Shown: positions 55,001-63,258, numbered from the stretch's first letter. The stretch is DNA of 64,000 nucleotides from Roseivirga spongicola (GCF_001592965.1 NZ_LRPC01000001.1:620001-684000), one strand, 5' to 3'. A program made the numbers and translations. The notes: generated from the sequence alone by a model not told the origin.

Positions 55001-56882
55001 TGATATGCTTAATCGCTTTCCAGATTTGTTGAATTTCTTTGATACTCAATTTGGTTTGATTGAGTAGAATGAAGTGCTTGCTAAGGTCTTCTTCATTGAA
55101 AAGCACGTAACAATCAGCCGTAATGCTTTGATCCCTTCCTGCCCTACCAGCTTCTTGAACATAGTTTTCTAGTGAATCAGAGATTTCATAGTGAATAACC
55201 ATGCCAACATCTTTCTTGTCAACCCCCATTCCAAAGGCAGATGTAGCGACCATTATTTGTACCTCTCCATTTATGAAAGCATCCTGATTGGCAGACTTTT
55301 CTTGCTTCTCCATTCTACCATGGTAAGGCCTGGCTTTATACCCATCTTTTACCAAGCGCTCTGCAAGTTCATATGCCCTTCTGGTCCGAGAGACATAGAT
55401 TATTGTAGGACAATTCTTTTCATCCACTAAATCTCTTGCTGTATTGTATTTTTCCTCTTCATTCTCCTTTTCAAACACTTGATAATGAAGGTTCTTTCTT
55501 GATTCTTTTGAGCTGAAAAGCTCTAAACTCAATCCCAGTTTATTCTTGAAATACTCTCTTATATCTTCAATAACCTTTCTCTTGGCAGTAGCCGTGAAAC
55601 AGGAAACTGGTATTCCCTCTTCTAAATTCTTCTTTTCCTGAATTGACTTGATAAAATCGCCTATGTATAAATAATCTACCCTAAAGTCTTGTCCCCAAGA
55701 AGAGAAACAGTGTGCCTCATCAATGACAAAACGTGAGATTTTTCTACCCAGAATCAATCTTTCTATACTCTTTGATCTCAGGGATTCAGGGGATATATAA
55801 AGGATGGATGCCGAACCATCTTCAACCCTTTCAAACGACTTACTACGTTCAATTGGATCCAATAGCCCATTGATTGTTACAGATTCGGTAATCCCAACCC
55901 TTTCCAAATTATCTACTTGATCTTTCATCAGGGATTGGAGAGGTGAAATAACCACCGTTAAACCTCTTGTGTTTTCCCCGCTCATCAAGGCAGGCACTTG
56001 GAATGTAATTGACTTTCCTCCCCCTGTTGGAAAAACGGTTAGTATTGATTTGTTGTCGATTGCTGCTTTTACAGCCTTTTCTTGTAATGGTTCACCGCCA
56101 TAGCTTCGATATGAGTTAAAACCAAAAAACCTTTTTAAGCCAGCATGAATATCTAATGCCTGATCACAATAAACACAGCCTTTTATACAGGGTTTATTCC
56201 TTAGAAGGAATACAATTCGTTCTACTTCCCTATAGTTTCTTAATACCCATGGTGGGGTAATTGAATACTTGTTTTTAGAATTAATCAAAGCCAATGCATA
56301 AGCTAATTCTACAGGGTGTTCAGAGCTTATCTTAAGCAGATTGGAGCTTGTGCAGATCTTCGATTGAAAGAATCCATGTATTAATTCTGTAGGGTTTTTA
56401 TATTCCGATCTATAGTCAACAAAATTGAAAAAAGAGGAAAACTCTTTTTTGTCGTGTAAAAGCAGGTAGAGGATTTCTTTAAAATGACCTTCTGTTTTTT
56501 GAAATGCAGTGAGTTCATCAAAAAAGAGGTCTTTAGCTTTTATTGAGTCATTAAGTGGGTTATTAATTTCTTCTGTGAGAAGTTTGTCATCCTTCAATAG
56601 ATTATGATATGGTTTTGAAGGGAATAGTAAAGGCGATAAATGCAGTGTATCTATTACCTTCTTTGATTCAAGGAAATCCTGAGAAAAGGAGTTGCGAATA
56701 AATTTAAGATCGTGGCTTAGAATATTATGACCACATATAAACTCTGAATCAGTCAGGAATCGGATAAAGTCAGGTATAGAGTTTGAATGAAATGAATCTC
56801 CATTTGATTTTATAGCACCTATATCGAGGATTCGATTATTCTTTGGGTCAACTTCTGTATCAATGAAGACTATATTTTTCAT
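52062..56882 (-). CDS. DEDD exonuclease - RecQ helicase - UvrD-like helicase fusion
   Basis: 1606 residues. Residues 1-125 form a 3'-5' exonuclease of DEDD type: D8-T-E10, H52-N53 with D58, and a third motif around N111-D112 to D117. A cysteine cluster C232/C236/C239 with H246 precedes the RecQ core. That core has Walker A TGGGKS (286-291), DEAH 388-391 followed by CFSSWGQDFRVDY, TAT 430-432 and QEAGRAGRD from Q576. Residues ~620-1030 are helical linkers. An SF1 helicase follows: Walker A GPGSGKT (1067-1073), DEAQD 1173-1177, GDDDQNIYEFRG from 1202, STIHKAKGKEFD from 1425 and VALTRAKQNL. RecQ alone is ~600 residues and UvrD ~700, so three enzymes are joined. It overlaps the HNH gene as ATGA. 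I read it as the processing motor of a defence or repair cassette; all catalytic motifs look intact. Confidence 0.9.
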   Translation of the reverse strand: MKNIVFIDTEVDPKNNRILDIGAIKSNGDSFHSNSIPDFIRFLTDSEFICGHNILSHDLKFIRNSFSQDFLESKKVIDTLHLSPLLFPSKPYHNLLKDDKLLTEEINNPLNDSIKAKDLFFDELTAFQKTEGHFKEILYLLLHDKKEFSSFFNFVDYRSEYKNPTELIHGFFQSKICTSSNLLKISSEHPVELAYALALINSKNKYSITPPWVLRNYREVERIVFLLRNKPCIKGCVYCDQALDIHAGLKRFFGFNSYRSYGGEPLQEKAVKAAIDNKSILTVFPTGGGKSITFQVPALMSGENTRGLTVVISPLQSLMKDQVDNLERVGITESVTINGLLDPIERSKSFERVEDGSASILYISPESLRSKSIERLILGRKISRFVIDEAHCFSSWGQDFRVDYLYIGDFIKSIQEKKNLEEGIPVSCFTATAKRKVIEDIREYFKNKLGLSLELFSSKESRKNLHYQVFEKENEEEKYNTARDLVDEKNCPTIIYVSRTRRAYELAERLVKDGYKARPYHGRMEKQEKSANQDAFINGEVQIMVATSAFGMGVDKKDVGMVIHYEISDSLENYVQEAGRAGRDQSITADCYVLFNEEDLSKHFILLNQTKLSIKEIQQIWKAIKHITRFRSTASNSALEIARKAGWDDNIRDIETRVTTAIAALEDAGYLKRGQNMPRIFANSILAKNAQEAIDRINASEKFQENQKEKGVRIIKSLFSSKSRKQSNDDVAESRVDYISDHLGIVKEEVINIVKLLREEKILADAKDLTAFIQKDESVNRSLHIVQVYAKIEKFLLSVFQEEERTFHIKELNETAEENGCNEVSPQKLKTIINFWAIKNWIKRHLDPSKNHITVLCSQSKLALQDKLEKRHELAQFIIELLHQKSSSLKPSNEKEQVLVEFSVQELKKAYENRQALFRLNISTDDIEDTLFYLSRIEAIKIEGGFLVVYNKLTVERIEQDNKKRYKIEDYQKLNQFYESKVQQIHIVGEYAKKMISDYKDALQFVEDYFQLNDQSFLSKYFKGSRQDEIKRNITPSKFRQLFGELSPTQLKIINDRESKQIVVAAGPGSGKTRVLVHKLASLLLMEDVKHEQLLMLTFSRAAATEFKKRLLQLIGNAALYVDIKTFHSYCFDLLGKVGTLDKSDGILKRTVERIRVGEVESNRIARTVLVIDEAQDMNSDEFELIQVLMEQNEEMRVIAVGDDDQNIYEFRGSSSKYLEQFIRTNKAVKYELVENYRSKSNLVEFTNQFVRTIHHRLKNTPIIARQAGLGVIKIIQYQSTNLITPLVQSILESELMGTTCVLTKTNEEAMFVTGLLLNNKRNAKLIQTNDGFSLYNLVEVRFFIGQLNLDESSYIVHEENWEEAKRELRNQFESSTTLEICQNIIRDFEVTNPKKKYRSDFEVFIRESKLEDFYGEDVETIFVSTIHKAKGKEFDSIFLLLDNFNLNTDEAKRQVYVALTRAKQNLSIHLNSRVFEHINSQNIIKTIDPSVYSPPDEILLQLTHRDVQLGYFEFVQHRIRELLSGDALLLSEEGCLNTNREFVLKFSKSFKKKLKELEEKGFKTKDCKINYLLFWKAEDSDREVGIVLPEIYFERNDRTSLPNHE

Positions 56883-57868
56883 CTAAAAACATTAACTCCA
56901 TGCCATTCTAGGCTCTCTCTATTTGGCCAGTATTTTTTATTCGCTGGAAGACTTATTCGCTGGCCCTCGAATTGCCTAAGCGTAAGTTTGCCTTCCTCCA
57001 CGAACCCTTCAGAAACCCTAACTCGGAAGTCTGGAGTAATACTCAATAACCCTCTATCGAATGCACGATGCAAGTTTGGACATAAGGCGATTCCATTGGT
57101 TACCGTGTCATCATAACTTTCACTAAAGGGTATTATATGGCAAGCATCTATCATCGAGATGTTATGCATTGAGCTGACCCTCAGCCCTGAAATACAGCAA
57201 GAATGATCGTATATTTTTGGAATTTCACGCTTGAAAACTGACCCTCTAAGAAAGATTTCCTCGTCATTTTTTTGAGTCAACAGTTCCTTTGTTCTATCTC
57301 TATAATATTCGGAAGGATCGTTTAAAAAGCTGTATTCTAAATCATTGAAAAGTGAGACAGGGTCTTGTTCAGAAAAGTAACCCTTAGTGTTTGGAAAATA
57401 TTCTTCTAACAAAACCTGCAAGAGAGCCTTTCTAGAAGATGCATCATTAAGTAACTCAAATAAGGGTTTTTCGATCTCGGCATACTCCACCGCAGCATTT
57501 AGGTTCGCAAAGCTCTTGACTAACGAACCCATTGTATTCAGGTTGCTAAATCCAGCCTTTGGCTTCAACACCCAAAAACCCTCGCTTTTCATATAGAAAA
57601 AGGGATAGGATATCCGACAATCATGATTGGTTTGAACAAGCTTATTCCAGTTGGTTTTGAAAAGAGCAACCAATTCAGGTGTCAGATAAATCTTAGGTTC
57701 TGATATTCGTTTGGTTTCATATGCCTGAATAATAGAAAGAAGAAGAATCGGCTTGTGCGGGGCAATGCCGTGAGAGCGATCGATTCGTAGTTTACGAAAG
57801 ACTTTAAGGTATTTCGTAAGAAACTCATTTTGCTGTGGTGTGCCGTTTATTGTTGAGTGTTTTTCCAT
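56879..57868 (-). CDS. HNH endonuclease with putative modification-sensing N-terminal domain
   Basis: 329 residues. The C-terminal HNH nuclease shows C224/C225, then H244 in DACHIIPFSE, N258 in TNGIALCPNLH, H267 and D271. Residues ~15-130 hold a separate domain with GIAPHKPILLLSII (H38-K39-P40) and RISYPFFYM (Y88-P89-F90). These motifs remind me of the sulfur-binding domain of ScoMcrA-like type IV restriction enzymes that read phosphorothioate DNA; this is recollection, not a search. The ATG is 6 nt after the stop of the YCF48-like gene. The end overlaps the helicase fusion by 4 nt, so both proteins are made together. No methylase or dnd genes are near. Confidence 0.85.
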   Translation of the reverse strand: MEKHSTINGTPQQNEFLTKYLKVFRKLRIDRSHGIAPHKPILLLSIIQAYETKRISEPKIYLTPELVALFKTNWNKLVQTNHDCRISYPFFYMKSEGFWVLKPKAGFSNLNTMGSLVKSFANLNAAVEYAEIEKPLFELLNDASSRKALLQVLLEEYFPNTKGYFSEQDPVSLFNDLEYSFLNDPSEYYRDRTKELLTQKNDEEIFLRGSVFKREIPKIYDHSCCISGLRVSSMHNISMIDACHIIPFSESYDDTVTNGIALCPNLHRAFDRGLLSITPDFRVRVSEGFVEEGKLTLRQFEGQRISLPANKKYWPNRESLEWHGVNVFR

Positions 57869-57874
57869 ACAATT

Positions 57875-58942
57875 CTACTCAATATACCTAAATCCCAACT
57901 TTGCTACAGCTCCACCCGGGCCACTGGCCCAGGCTGATTTGCCTGTTTTGGAAACGGATACAGCGTAGTATTTTCCTTCCATTGGAGTATAGGCTTTGTC
58001 TCCATCGTAATAATAGTCGCAGCTTTCTCGGCCAACGGCCAATACTAGGTTGTTGTCGTAAACGGCTACTCCAGAGCGATAACCATTCGGCTTCATACCG
58101 GCCATTACCGGAAACCAGCTTTTGCCACCATCTGTGGTATAAGCCGCATTGATTTTGGTGAGCGAATCGCCACGGTAATCGCCACCAACCATTAGGCCTT
58201 CCATTTCATTTTTAAAGTCGATTGAGAAAATACCTTCTGTAGATTCTCCTGATTGCATCGGGGTGATGGTTTTTTGCCAGGTTTCTCCTTTATCGAAGGA
58301 GTAGAAAAGGCTGGCTTCTTGCCCTCCCAAACCAATATAAACCTGATTTTCACCAACAGTTCTCAGGCAAGTGCCACTGGCCGCAAAGCCTCCCTGACCA
58401 TCAAGTGCTTGCGGTCTTTGTTCAAATGGAAGTTCGTTCCAGGTTTCTCCACCATCGGATGTTTTGAGGATTAAAAGTCTGCCATCTATAGCATCGCCAA
58501 AAGCAATGCCTTCCTTATCATTCCAGAAATCCATGGCATCGTAGAAAGTGCCTTCTACCATACTGAAATACTTCTGTTCCCAATTCTGGCCGCCATCCGT
58601 TGTTTTGTAAATCACTGCTGGAAGGCCTGCACTGAGCACAATGGCCGTGTTGGAATCGAATGCTTCAATATCCCTGAATTGAAGCGTATCAGTACCGGGA
58701 ATAGAAACATTCTCCCAAGTGGTTCCGCCATCTATAGTTCTGATCACAGTTCCTGTGCTTCCACTGGCCCAAGCTACATCATCAGAAACGGCAGAAAGAC
58801 CACGGAACCCTGCAGTTACCCCAGATTCTTGCGGTTGCCAATAGGGTGTAGGCCTTTGTTGGTTGGTTTCTTTTTGATCGTCTTGTTTTGAACCACATGA
58901 GACTAGCAAAACAAGAAGCATGAGAGCAATGGTCTTTTTCAT
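57875..58942 (-). CDS. YCF48/BNR-like beta-propeller lipoprotein
   Basis: 355 residues from the ATG at 58942 (MKKTIALMLL); the longer frame adds seven residues. The lipobox VLLVSC gives lipidated C16. The rest contains repeated BNR/YCF48 motifs with the T-x-DGG-x-(T/N)-W core: IRTIDGGTTWENV, YKTTDGGQNWEQK, LKTSDGGETWNEL, YSFDKGETWQKT and YTTDGGKSWFPV. This makes a seven-bladed-type propeller. YCF48 homologues help assemble photosystems in phototrophs; here the role is unknown and any oxidoreductase label would be unsupported. Confidence 0.85.
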   Translation of the reverse strand: MKKTIALMLLVLLVSCGSKQDDQKETNQQRPTPYWQPQESGVTAGFRGLSAVSDDVAWASGSTGTVIRTIDGGTTWENVSIPGTDTLQFRDIEAFDSNTAIVLSAGLPAVIYKTTDGGQNWEQKYFSMVEGTFYDAMDFWNDKEGIAFGDAIDGRLLILKTSDGGETWNELPFEQRPQALDGQGGFAASGTCLRTVGENQVYIGLGGQEASLFYSFDKGETWQKTITPMQSGESTEGIFSIDFKNEMEGLMVGGDYRGDSLTKINAAYTTDGGKSWFPVMAGMKPNGYRSGVAVYDNNLVLAVGRESCDYYYDGDKAYTPMEGKYYAVSVSKTGKSAWASGPGGAVAKLGFRYIE

Positions 58943-58987
58943 TAGTGAGCTATTATAATGCATTTAGCTTCCCTAAAATAATTAAAT

Positions 58988-59064
58988 CTGTCATCCTCGC
59001 GCATGCGGGGATCTCCTCGGTTGTACTAATCTCACAGAGATTCCTGCCTTCGCAGGAATGACAG
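58988..59064. repeat. 77-bp palindromic MITE/REP-like element
   Basis: Terminal inverted repeats CTGTCATCC (left) and GGAATGACAG (right) enclose two inner hairpins: CCTCGCGCATGCGGGG and TTCCTGCCTTCGCAGGAA. It sits between two lipoprotein genes. The GTCAT/ATGAC ends are shared with the repeats at 17455 and 19061-19457. Confidence 0.75.
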
Positions 59065-59088
59065 CTAGGGAAGCAAATCTGGGGATTC

Positions 59089-59895
59089 TTATTCCTGAGA
59101 AGCTAAACTTGCTAAATCTGGTTTTTCTGGAGAAGTGAAAACTGATTCTGGAAGTTCATCGAAAACCATAACGTCTTCCATTCCACGTTCGCCCCTACTG
59201 CTAGAAAGCATAATTTCTCCATGCTTTTTATAGTCTAGCCAAGGCATGGTGAAGCCTGGCTTTTCTGCCTCTTGAGATGAATAATAGGCCCACTGGCTAA
59301 CTAACTTAGTCTCTTTATCTACCCATACATAGTACATATTCTGAGGAGTTCGGCCTACATTTTCGAAGGTCAGGTTCAGTTTGTCAGCAGCTCTTCCGTC
59401 AACAGTGGCTTCCTCACCCACATATTTTAAGGTAACGCCAGAATCTTTCAGCTTAAATGGCATCACTAACCAGTAAGAGTGATTGATCCATGTGCTTTTG
59501 GCTCTTTGCATTAGGTTCTGAGCCGAGTCGGCATCCATAATTTCTTCGCCATTCATAAAGGCTCTTCCTGTGCCATCATTAATGTTGGTGAGGTAAGTCA
59601 TTCCATTACCGGCATCAATGCGAACATTGCCTGTCCACTTATCCCAAACCAATGCATCACGGCCAAAGAACTTCCAAGCAATATAGTGGGTATTATCCCA
59701 TGCTTCTCGGCCGCCCATAGCCTCCATTACTTCATCGGCAATGGCAATGGCTTTTGCATCAGATTCTGCTTCATTAAAGCCTTCAGCTGCAGGGTTTCCA
59801 TAGGGTTCTTCCTGAGTGGTTTGACTGGTTTCTCCGCAGCTGAACAAGAAAAGCGTAAGTGTAAGAGATAAGGTGAGTTGAGTTAAGGTTTTCAT
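59089..59895 (-). CDS. hypothetical lipoprotein
   Basis: 268 residues. The lipobox FLFSC gives lipidated C20, followed by an acidic, Glu/Thr-rich spacer. The body contains MEAMGGREAWDNTHYIAWKF, DKWTGNVRIDAG and MYYVWVDKETKLVSQWAYY. The alternation of W/Y-rich strands suggests a LolA/LppX-like open barrel that could hold a hydrophobic ligand, but I do not recognise a characterised family with confidence. It is probably a single-gene unit, flanked by the palindromic repeat at 58988. Confidence 0.6.
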   Translation of the reverse strand: MKTLTQLTLSLTLTLFLFSCGETSQTTQEEPYGNPAAEGFNEAESDAKAIAIADEVMEAMGGREAWDNTHYIAWKFFGRDALVWDKWTGNVRIDAGNGMTYLTNINDGTGRAFMNGEEIMDADSAQNLMQRAKSTWINHSYWLVMPFKLKDSGVTLKYVGEEATVDGRAADKLNLTFENVGRTPQNMYYVWVDKETKLVSQWAYYSSQEAEKPGFTMPWLDYKKHGEIMLSSSRGERGMEDVMVFDELPESVFTSPEKPDLASLASQE

Positions 59896-60021
59896 AGATA
59901 AGGATTTGGGTTGAAATTAAGCCTTTCATTGGCTACCGCCAATACCTAATAAATAATCGTTTCAGAATGATGAATTGTTCAACACCCCAAATCCGCTAAA
60001 ACAAACCTTTCAACAATATTC

Positions 60022-60750
60022 TTATGAAAACATATTGTTGATGTTCTTTTCCTTTACTTTTACCTCATCTAATGTTAAGAACTGTTCCCAGAACTGCTCA
60101 TTTGGTAAACCTGCTACAATTACGATAGGCTCTTTTTTTACTGGGTGCTCAAAGTACAATCTGCGGGCATGTAGGTTGATGCTCTTGTCCTCATTAGGTT
60201 TTTTAAAGCCATACTTTAAATCACCACGAATTGGGCAACCAAACTCCGACATATGTACCCTCAGTTGGTGTGGCCTTCCAGTTAACGGTTCTAATTCAAC
60301 TAAGTAATGATTGTTCAGCTTACCTAACACCTTAAAGTTAGTCTCGGCTTTCTGAGCACCATCTATCGGTTCAGCATAAGCAGTCACGGTGTTTTTCGCT
60401 CCATCCTTCTTCAGCCAGCTTACTAGTTTACCTTTTTGCTGACTTGGCCTTTTCTTTACAATAGCCCAATAGGTTTTTTGAATCTTTCTAGAAGCGAAAA
60501 TTTTATTCATTCGCTCCAAGGCTTTAGACGTACGAGCAAAAACCAAGACACCACTTACAGGTCTGTCTAGTCTGTGAACCGGATGAAGGAAAACAGCCCC
60601 TGGCTTATTGTACTTCTCAGCAATGTACTCCTTACAATAATCTAATAAGGTTTTGTCGCCAGTGTGATCACCTTGAACAAGGTAACCAGCTGGTTTATTG
60701 ACAATCAGTAGGTGATTGTCTTCATATAGAGGTTGAACGATGCTTTCCAT
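60022..60750 (-). CDS. RluA-family pseudouridine synthase
   Basis: 242 residues from the ATG at 60750 ([15 protein letters not shown]); the longer frame from 60813 lies inside prfC. The catalytic aspartate is D62 in HPVHRLDRPVSGVLV. Other family segments are LLIVNKPAGYLVQ, TSKALERMNKIFASRKIQK and TGRPHQLRVHMSEFGCPI. There is no S4 domain, so it may modify tRNA or rRNA; TruC/RluC-like activity cannot be told apart here. The start overlaps the prfC stop by one base (TAATG), so it is coupled to prfC. Confidence 0.9.
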   Translation of the reverse strand: MESIVQPLYEDNHLLIVNKPAGYLVQGDHTGDKTLLDYCKEYIAEKYNKPGAVFLHPVHRLDRPVSGVLVFARTSKALERMNKIFASRKIQKTYWAIVKKRPSQQKGKLVSWLKKDGAKNTVTAYAEPIDGAQKAETNFKVLGKLNNHYLVELEPLTGRPHQLRVHMSEFGCPIRGDLKYGFKKPNEDKSINLHARRLYFEHPVKKEPIVIVAGLPNEQFWEQFLTLDEVKVKEKNINNMFS

Positions 60751-62327
60751 TAGAATTCGCTTGTAAAGTGAAACTGAATATCGGGGAAGTTGTCTTGAAC
60801 CATTTGAAGCCAAGCTTTTGATTCAGCCATAAAAACAAGTTTATCGTCTTTGTCTCTGGCAATGTGCCTTTGCTTTGAGCTGATAAACTCATTCAATTTT
60901 TTCGGATCCTTAGCCGAAATCCAACAGGCCTTATAAAGCTGCATTGGAGCAAACTCAACCGAAGCTCCGTACTCGTGCTTCAATCTATATTGGATTACTT
61001 CGAACTGAAGCTGACCAACTACACCAACTGCCTTTCTAGAGCCTAATTCAAAGCTAAAGAGCTGTGCAACACCTTCATCCATTAGCTGCTTCAAGCCTTT
61101 ATCTAATTGCTTGGTTTTCATGGCGTCTTTGTTGATCACCTCTCTGAAAATTTCAGGAGAGAAAGCAGGAATACCAGTGTAAATACCTTTCATGCCTTCA
61201 GTCAGGGTGTCACCAATTTTGAAGTTACCAGTATCATACAAACCAATAATGTCTCCTGGGTAGGCTTCATCAATGGTTTCTTTATCCTGAGCCATAAAGG
61301 CTGTGGCTTGAGATATTCTGAATTTTTTATCCTGACGGGTGTGGTAATAATTAGAACCTCTTTCGAATTTACCAGAACAGATTCTTAGGAATGCGATTCT
61401 GTTTCTGTGTTTCGGATCCATGTTTGCGTGAATCTTGAACACAAAACCTGTAAACTCTTTATGAGTTGGAGTAATCATTTCCTCATCCAGCTTTCTTGGC
61501 TTTGGGTTAGGCGAAATTTTAAGGAAAGTATCGAGTAGCTCCTTCACTCCAAAGTTATTTACTGCCGAGCCGAAGAAGACAGGAGCCACTTTCCCAGAAA
61601 GGTAGTCTTCCACAGGAAGCTCACCGTAAAGATCTTGCAGCATTTCTACATCTTCGCGCAGCTGATTTGCATAACGCTCCCCTATTAGTTTTTCTAACTC
61701 TGGAGAGTTAATGTCTGAGAATTTAGTAGCCTCTTCGTGGAGTTGCTGCCCACCTTTAAAAAGCCTCAAGCTTTTGTCGTAAAGGCTGTAAACACCCTGG
61801 AAAGTTTTACCCATTCCAATTGGCCAACTCAGTGGATGAACTTCGATACCAAGTTTACCTTCAATTTCATCGAGCAAATCGTAAGGGTCTTTTCCCTCAC
61901 GGTCAAGCTTGTTGATGAATGAGATCACCGGAGTGCTCCTCATTCTACAAACCTCCATGAGTTTCTCTGTCTGAATCTCAACTCCTTTCACACAGTCAAC
62001 CACCATAATTACGGAGTCAACTGCAGTAAGCGTACGGTAAGTATCTTCGGCAAAGTCTTGGTGACCAGGAGTATCGAGTAAGTTGATTTTTGAGCCCTCG
62101 TATTCAAAAGCCATCACGGAGGTGGCCACAGAGATACCTCTCTGCTTTTCTATCTCCATCCAGTCGGAACGGGCATGCATATCGATTTTATTCGACTTCA
62201 CCGCTCCCGCTTTTTGAATAGCACCTCCAAAAAGCAAAAGCTTTTCAGTGAGCGTGGTTTTACCCGCATCTGGGTGACTTATAATTCCGAAGGTTCTACG
62301 TTTCTCTATCTCCTGCGCTATGCTCAT
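60750..62327 (-). CDS. prfC: peptide chain release factor 3
   Basis: 525 residues from the ATG at 62327 ([15 protein letters not shown]). The longer frame would start at a TTG (62348) inside the predicted -7 promoter element, so I reject it. RF3 is a GTPase that removes RF1/RF2 after termination. Motifs are [13 protein letters not shown] (P loop), DTPGHQDF (G3) and FINKLDREG (G4). The RF3-specific C-terminal part includes [19 protein letters not shown]. It is coupled to the downstream pseudouridine synthase. Confidence 0.96.
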   Translation of the reverse strand: MSIAQEIEKRRTFGIISHPDAGKTTLTEKLLLFGGAIQKAGAVKSNKIDMHARSDWMEIEKQRGISVATSVMAFEYEGSKINLLDTPGHQDFAEDTYRTLTAVDSVIMVVDCVKGVEIQTEKLMEVCRMRSTPVISFINKLDREGKDPYDLLDEIEGKLGIEVHPLSWPIGMGKTFQGVYSLYDKSLRLFKGGQQLHEEATKFSDINSPELEKLIGERYANQLREDVEMLQDLYGELPVEDYLSGKVAPVFFGSAVNNFGVKELLDTFLKISPNPKPRKLDEEMITPTHKEFTGFVFKIHANMDPKHRNRIAFLRICSGKFERGSNYYHTRQDKKFRISQATAFMAQDKETIDEAYPGDIIGLYDTGNFKIGDTLTEGMKGIYTGIPAFSPEIFREVINKDAMKTKQLDKGLKQLMDEGVAQLFSFELGSRKAVGVVGQLQFEVIQYRLKHEYGASVEFAPMQLYKACWISAKDPKKLNEFISSKQRHIARDKDDKLVFMAESKAWLQMVQDNFPDIQFHFTSEF

Positions 62328-62345
62328 CTCGTTGAAATTGAGCTG

Positions 62346-62353
62346 CAAAAGTA
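62346..62353 (-). promoter_or_regulatory. candidate -7 element of the prfC promoter
   Basis: Reads TACTTTTG on the minus strand (TAnnTTTG), 19-26 nt upstream of the chosen ATG. It supports the shorter prfC start. The -33 box is not clear. Confidence 0.45.
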
Positions 62354-62391
62354 CTTAAAATCTCCGTCTAGACATAACCTCGCCTAAAATG

Positions 62392-63258
62392 TCATTCCCC
62401 TGCCTTTCTCTTTCTTTTCCAGCGTTTATGAGACCACAGCCAATACTCTGGCCGTTCTTGAATTACTTTTTCTAAGGTCTTATGATGCAGTTCGGTGATT
62501 TCTCCATGTGCCGTATTCAGCGGATCTTCAGTAAGAATTTCTAAAGTCATGCAGTAATGTCCTCTTTTGACTTTCTCATTCTTTGCAAATACCACTGCGT
62601 AGTTTCTTTCTTTAGCATACTTTTCGGCTCCAAAGGCTACTGGGGTTTCCTGATTTAAAAACTCCATCCAGTATACCTTTTTGGCAATGGTTGGAGATTG
62701 ATCTACGCCAAAGAAAATAGCATACGGATCTTTGTGTTCTTTAAAGAACCCTTCTCGAATAGCCTTTCTAGAGACAAGTAGCATTCCGGTTTTTGACCGA
62801 GCCTCTAACATTTTGCGCTCAAAGAATTCAGACTTGAATTGATGGTAAATGCCTAGTGTCTGGTGTTTAAACCAGGGGTTAATACCTGTGGCTACATACT
62901 CCCAGTTATTATAATGCCCTGTACAGATGATTAGTCCTTTGCCTTGTTCGAACAGGTGATCGACAATTTCGGGGTTTGAAACGGTCTGCTTGATCGCTAA
63001 TTCTTCAGCTGTCATGGTTTGCATCTTGATACCTTCCAGCATGACATCACAAAAGTGTCGGTAGAACTTCCTTCTAATATCCTTTATTTCTGCTGCCGAT
63101 TTCTCGGGGAAGGACTTCTTCAAATTGGTGTTGACTACTCTCGTTCGATAACGAAATATCTTATAGCCTGTCCAATACAAGAAGTCAGAAAATCCATAGA
63201 CCATCCACCAAGGCATGCGAGAGATAGGAAATACAACGAGGTAGTAAAAAAGAATCAT
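62392..63258 (-). CDS. LpxL/HtrB-like lysophospholipid acyltransferase
   Basis: 288 residues. Members add secondary acyl chains to lipid A or related lipids at the inner membrane. The active-site HX4E is H115-E120 in CTGHYNNWEY. An N-terminal TM covers ~1-25, and VVNTNLKKSFPEKSAAEIK, IYHQFKSEFFERKMLEAR and FFGVDQSPTIAKKVYWMEF are family-like. The C-terminus is strongly basic. The upstream region is shared with the divergent dnaK. Confidence 0.88.
   Translation of the reverse strand: MILFYYLVVFPISRMPWWMVYGFSDFLYWTGYKIFRYRTRVVNTNLKKSFPEKSAAEIKDIRRKFYRHFCDVMLEGIKMQTMTAEELAIKQTVSNPEIVDHLFEQGKGLIICTGHYNNWEYVATGINPWFKHQTLGIYHQFKSEFFERKMLEARSKTGMLLVSRKAIREGFFKEHKDPYAIFFGVDQSPTIAKKVYWMEFLNQETPVAFGAEKYAKERNYAVVFAKNEKVKRGHYCMTLEILTEDPLNTAHGEITELHHKTLEKVIQERPEYWLWSHKRWKRKRKAGE

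Noticed and set aside
51994-57868. Prophage or integrative element around the HNH-helicase cassette
   Set aside because: No integrase, transposase, structural phage gene, tRNA end or direct-repeat attachment site is visible at the edges.
57872-57900. Own promoter for the HNH gene in the end of the YCF48-like gene
   Set aside because: A TTG-N18-TAGAATTG pattern exists, but it would place the transcript start at or after the HNH start codon, and both elements deviate from consensus.
60751-60813. Longer N-terminus for the pseudouridine synthase
   Set aside because: It lies inside prfC; the ATG at 60750 coupled to the prfC stop fits the family start.
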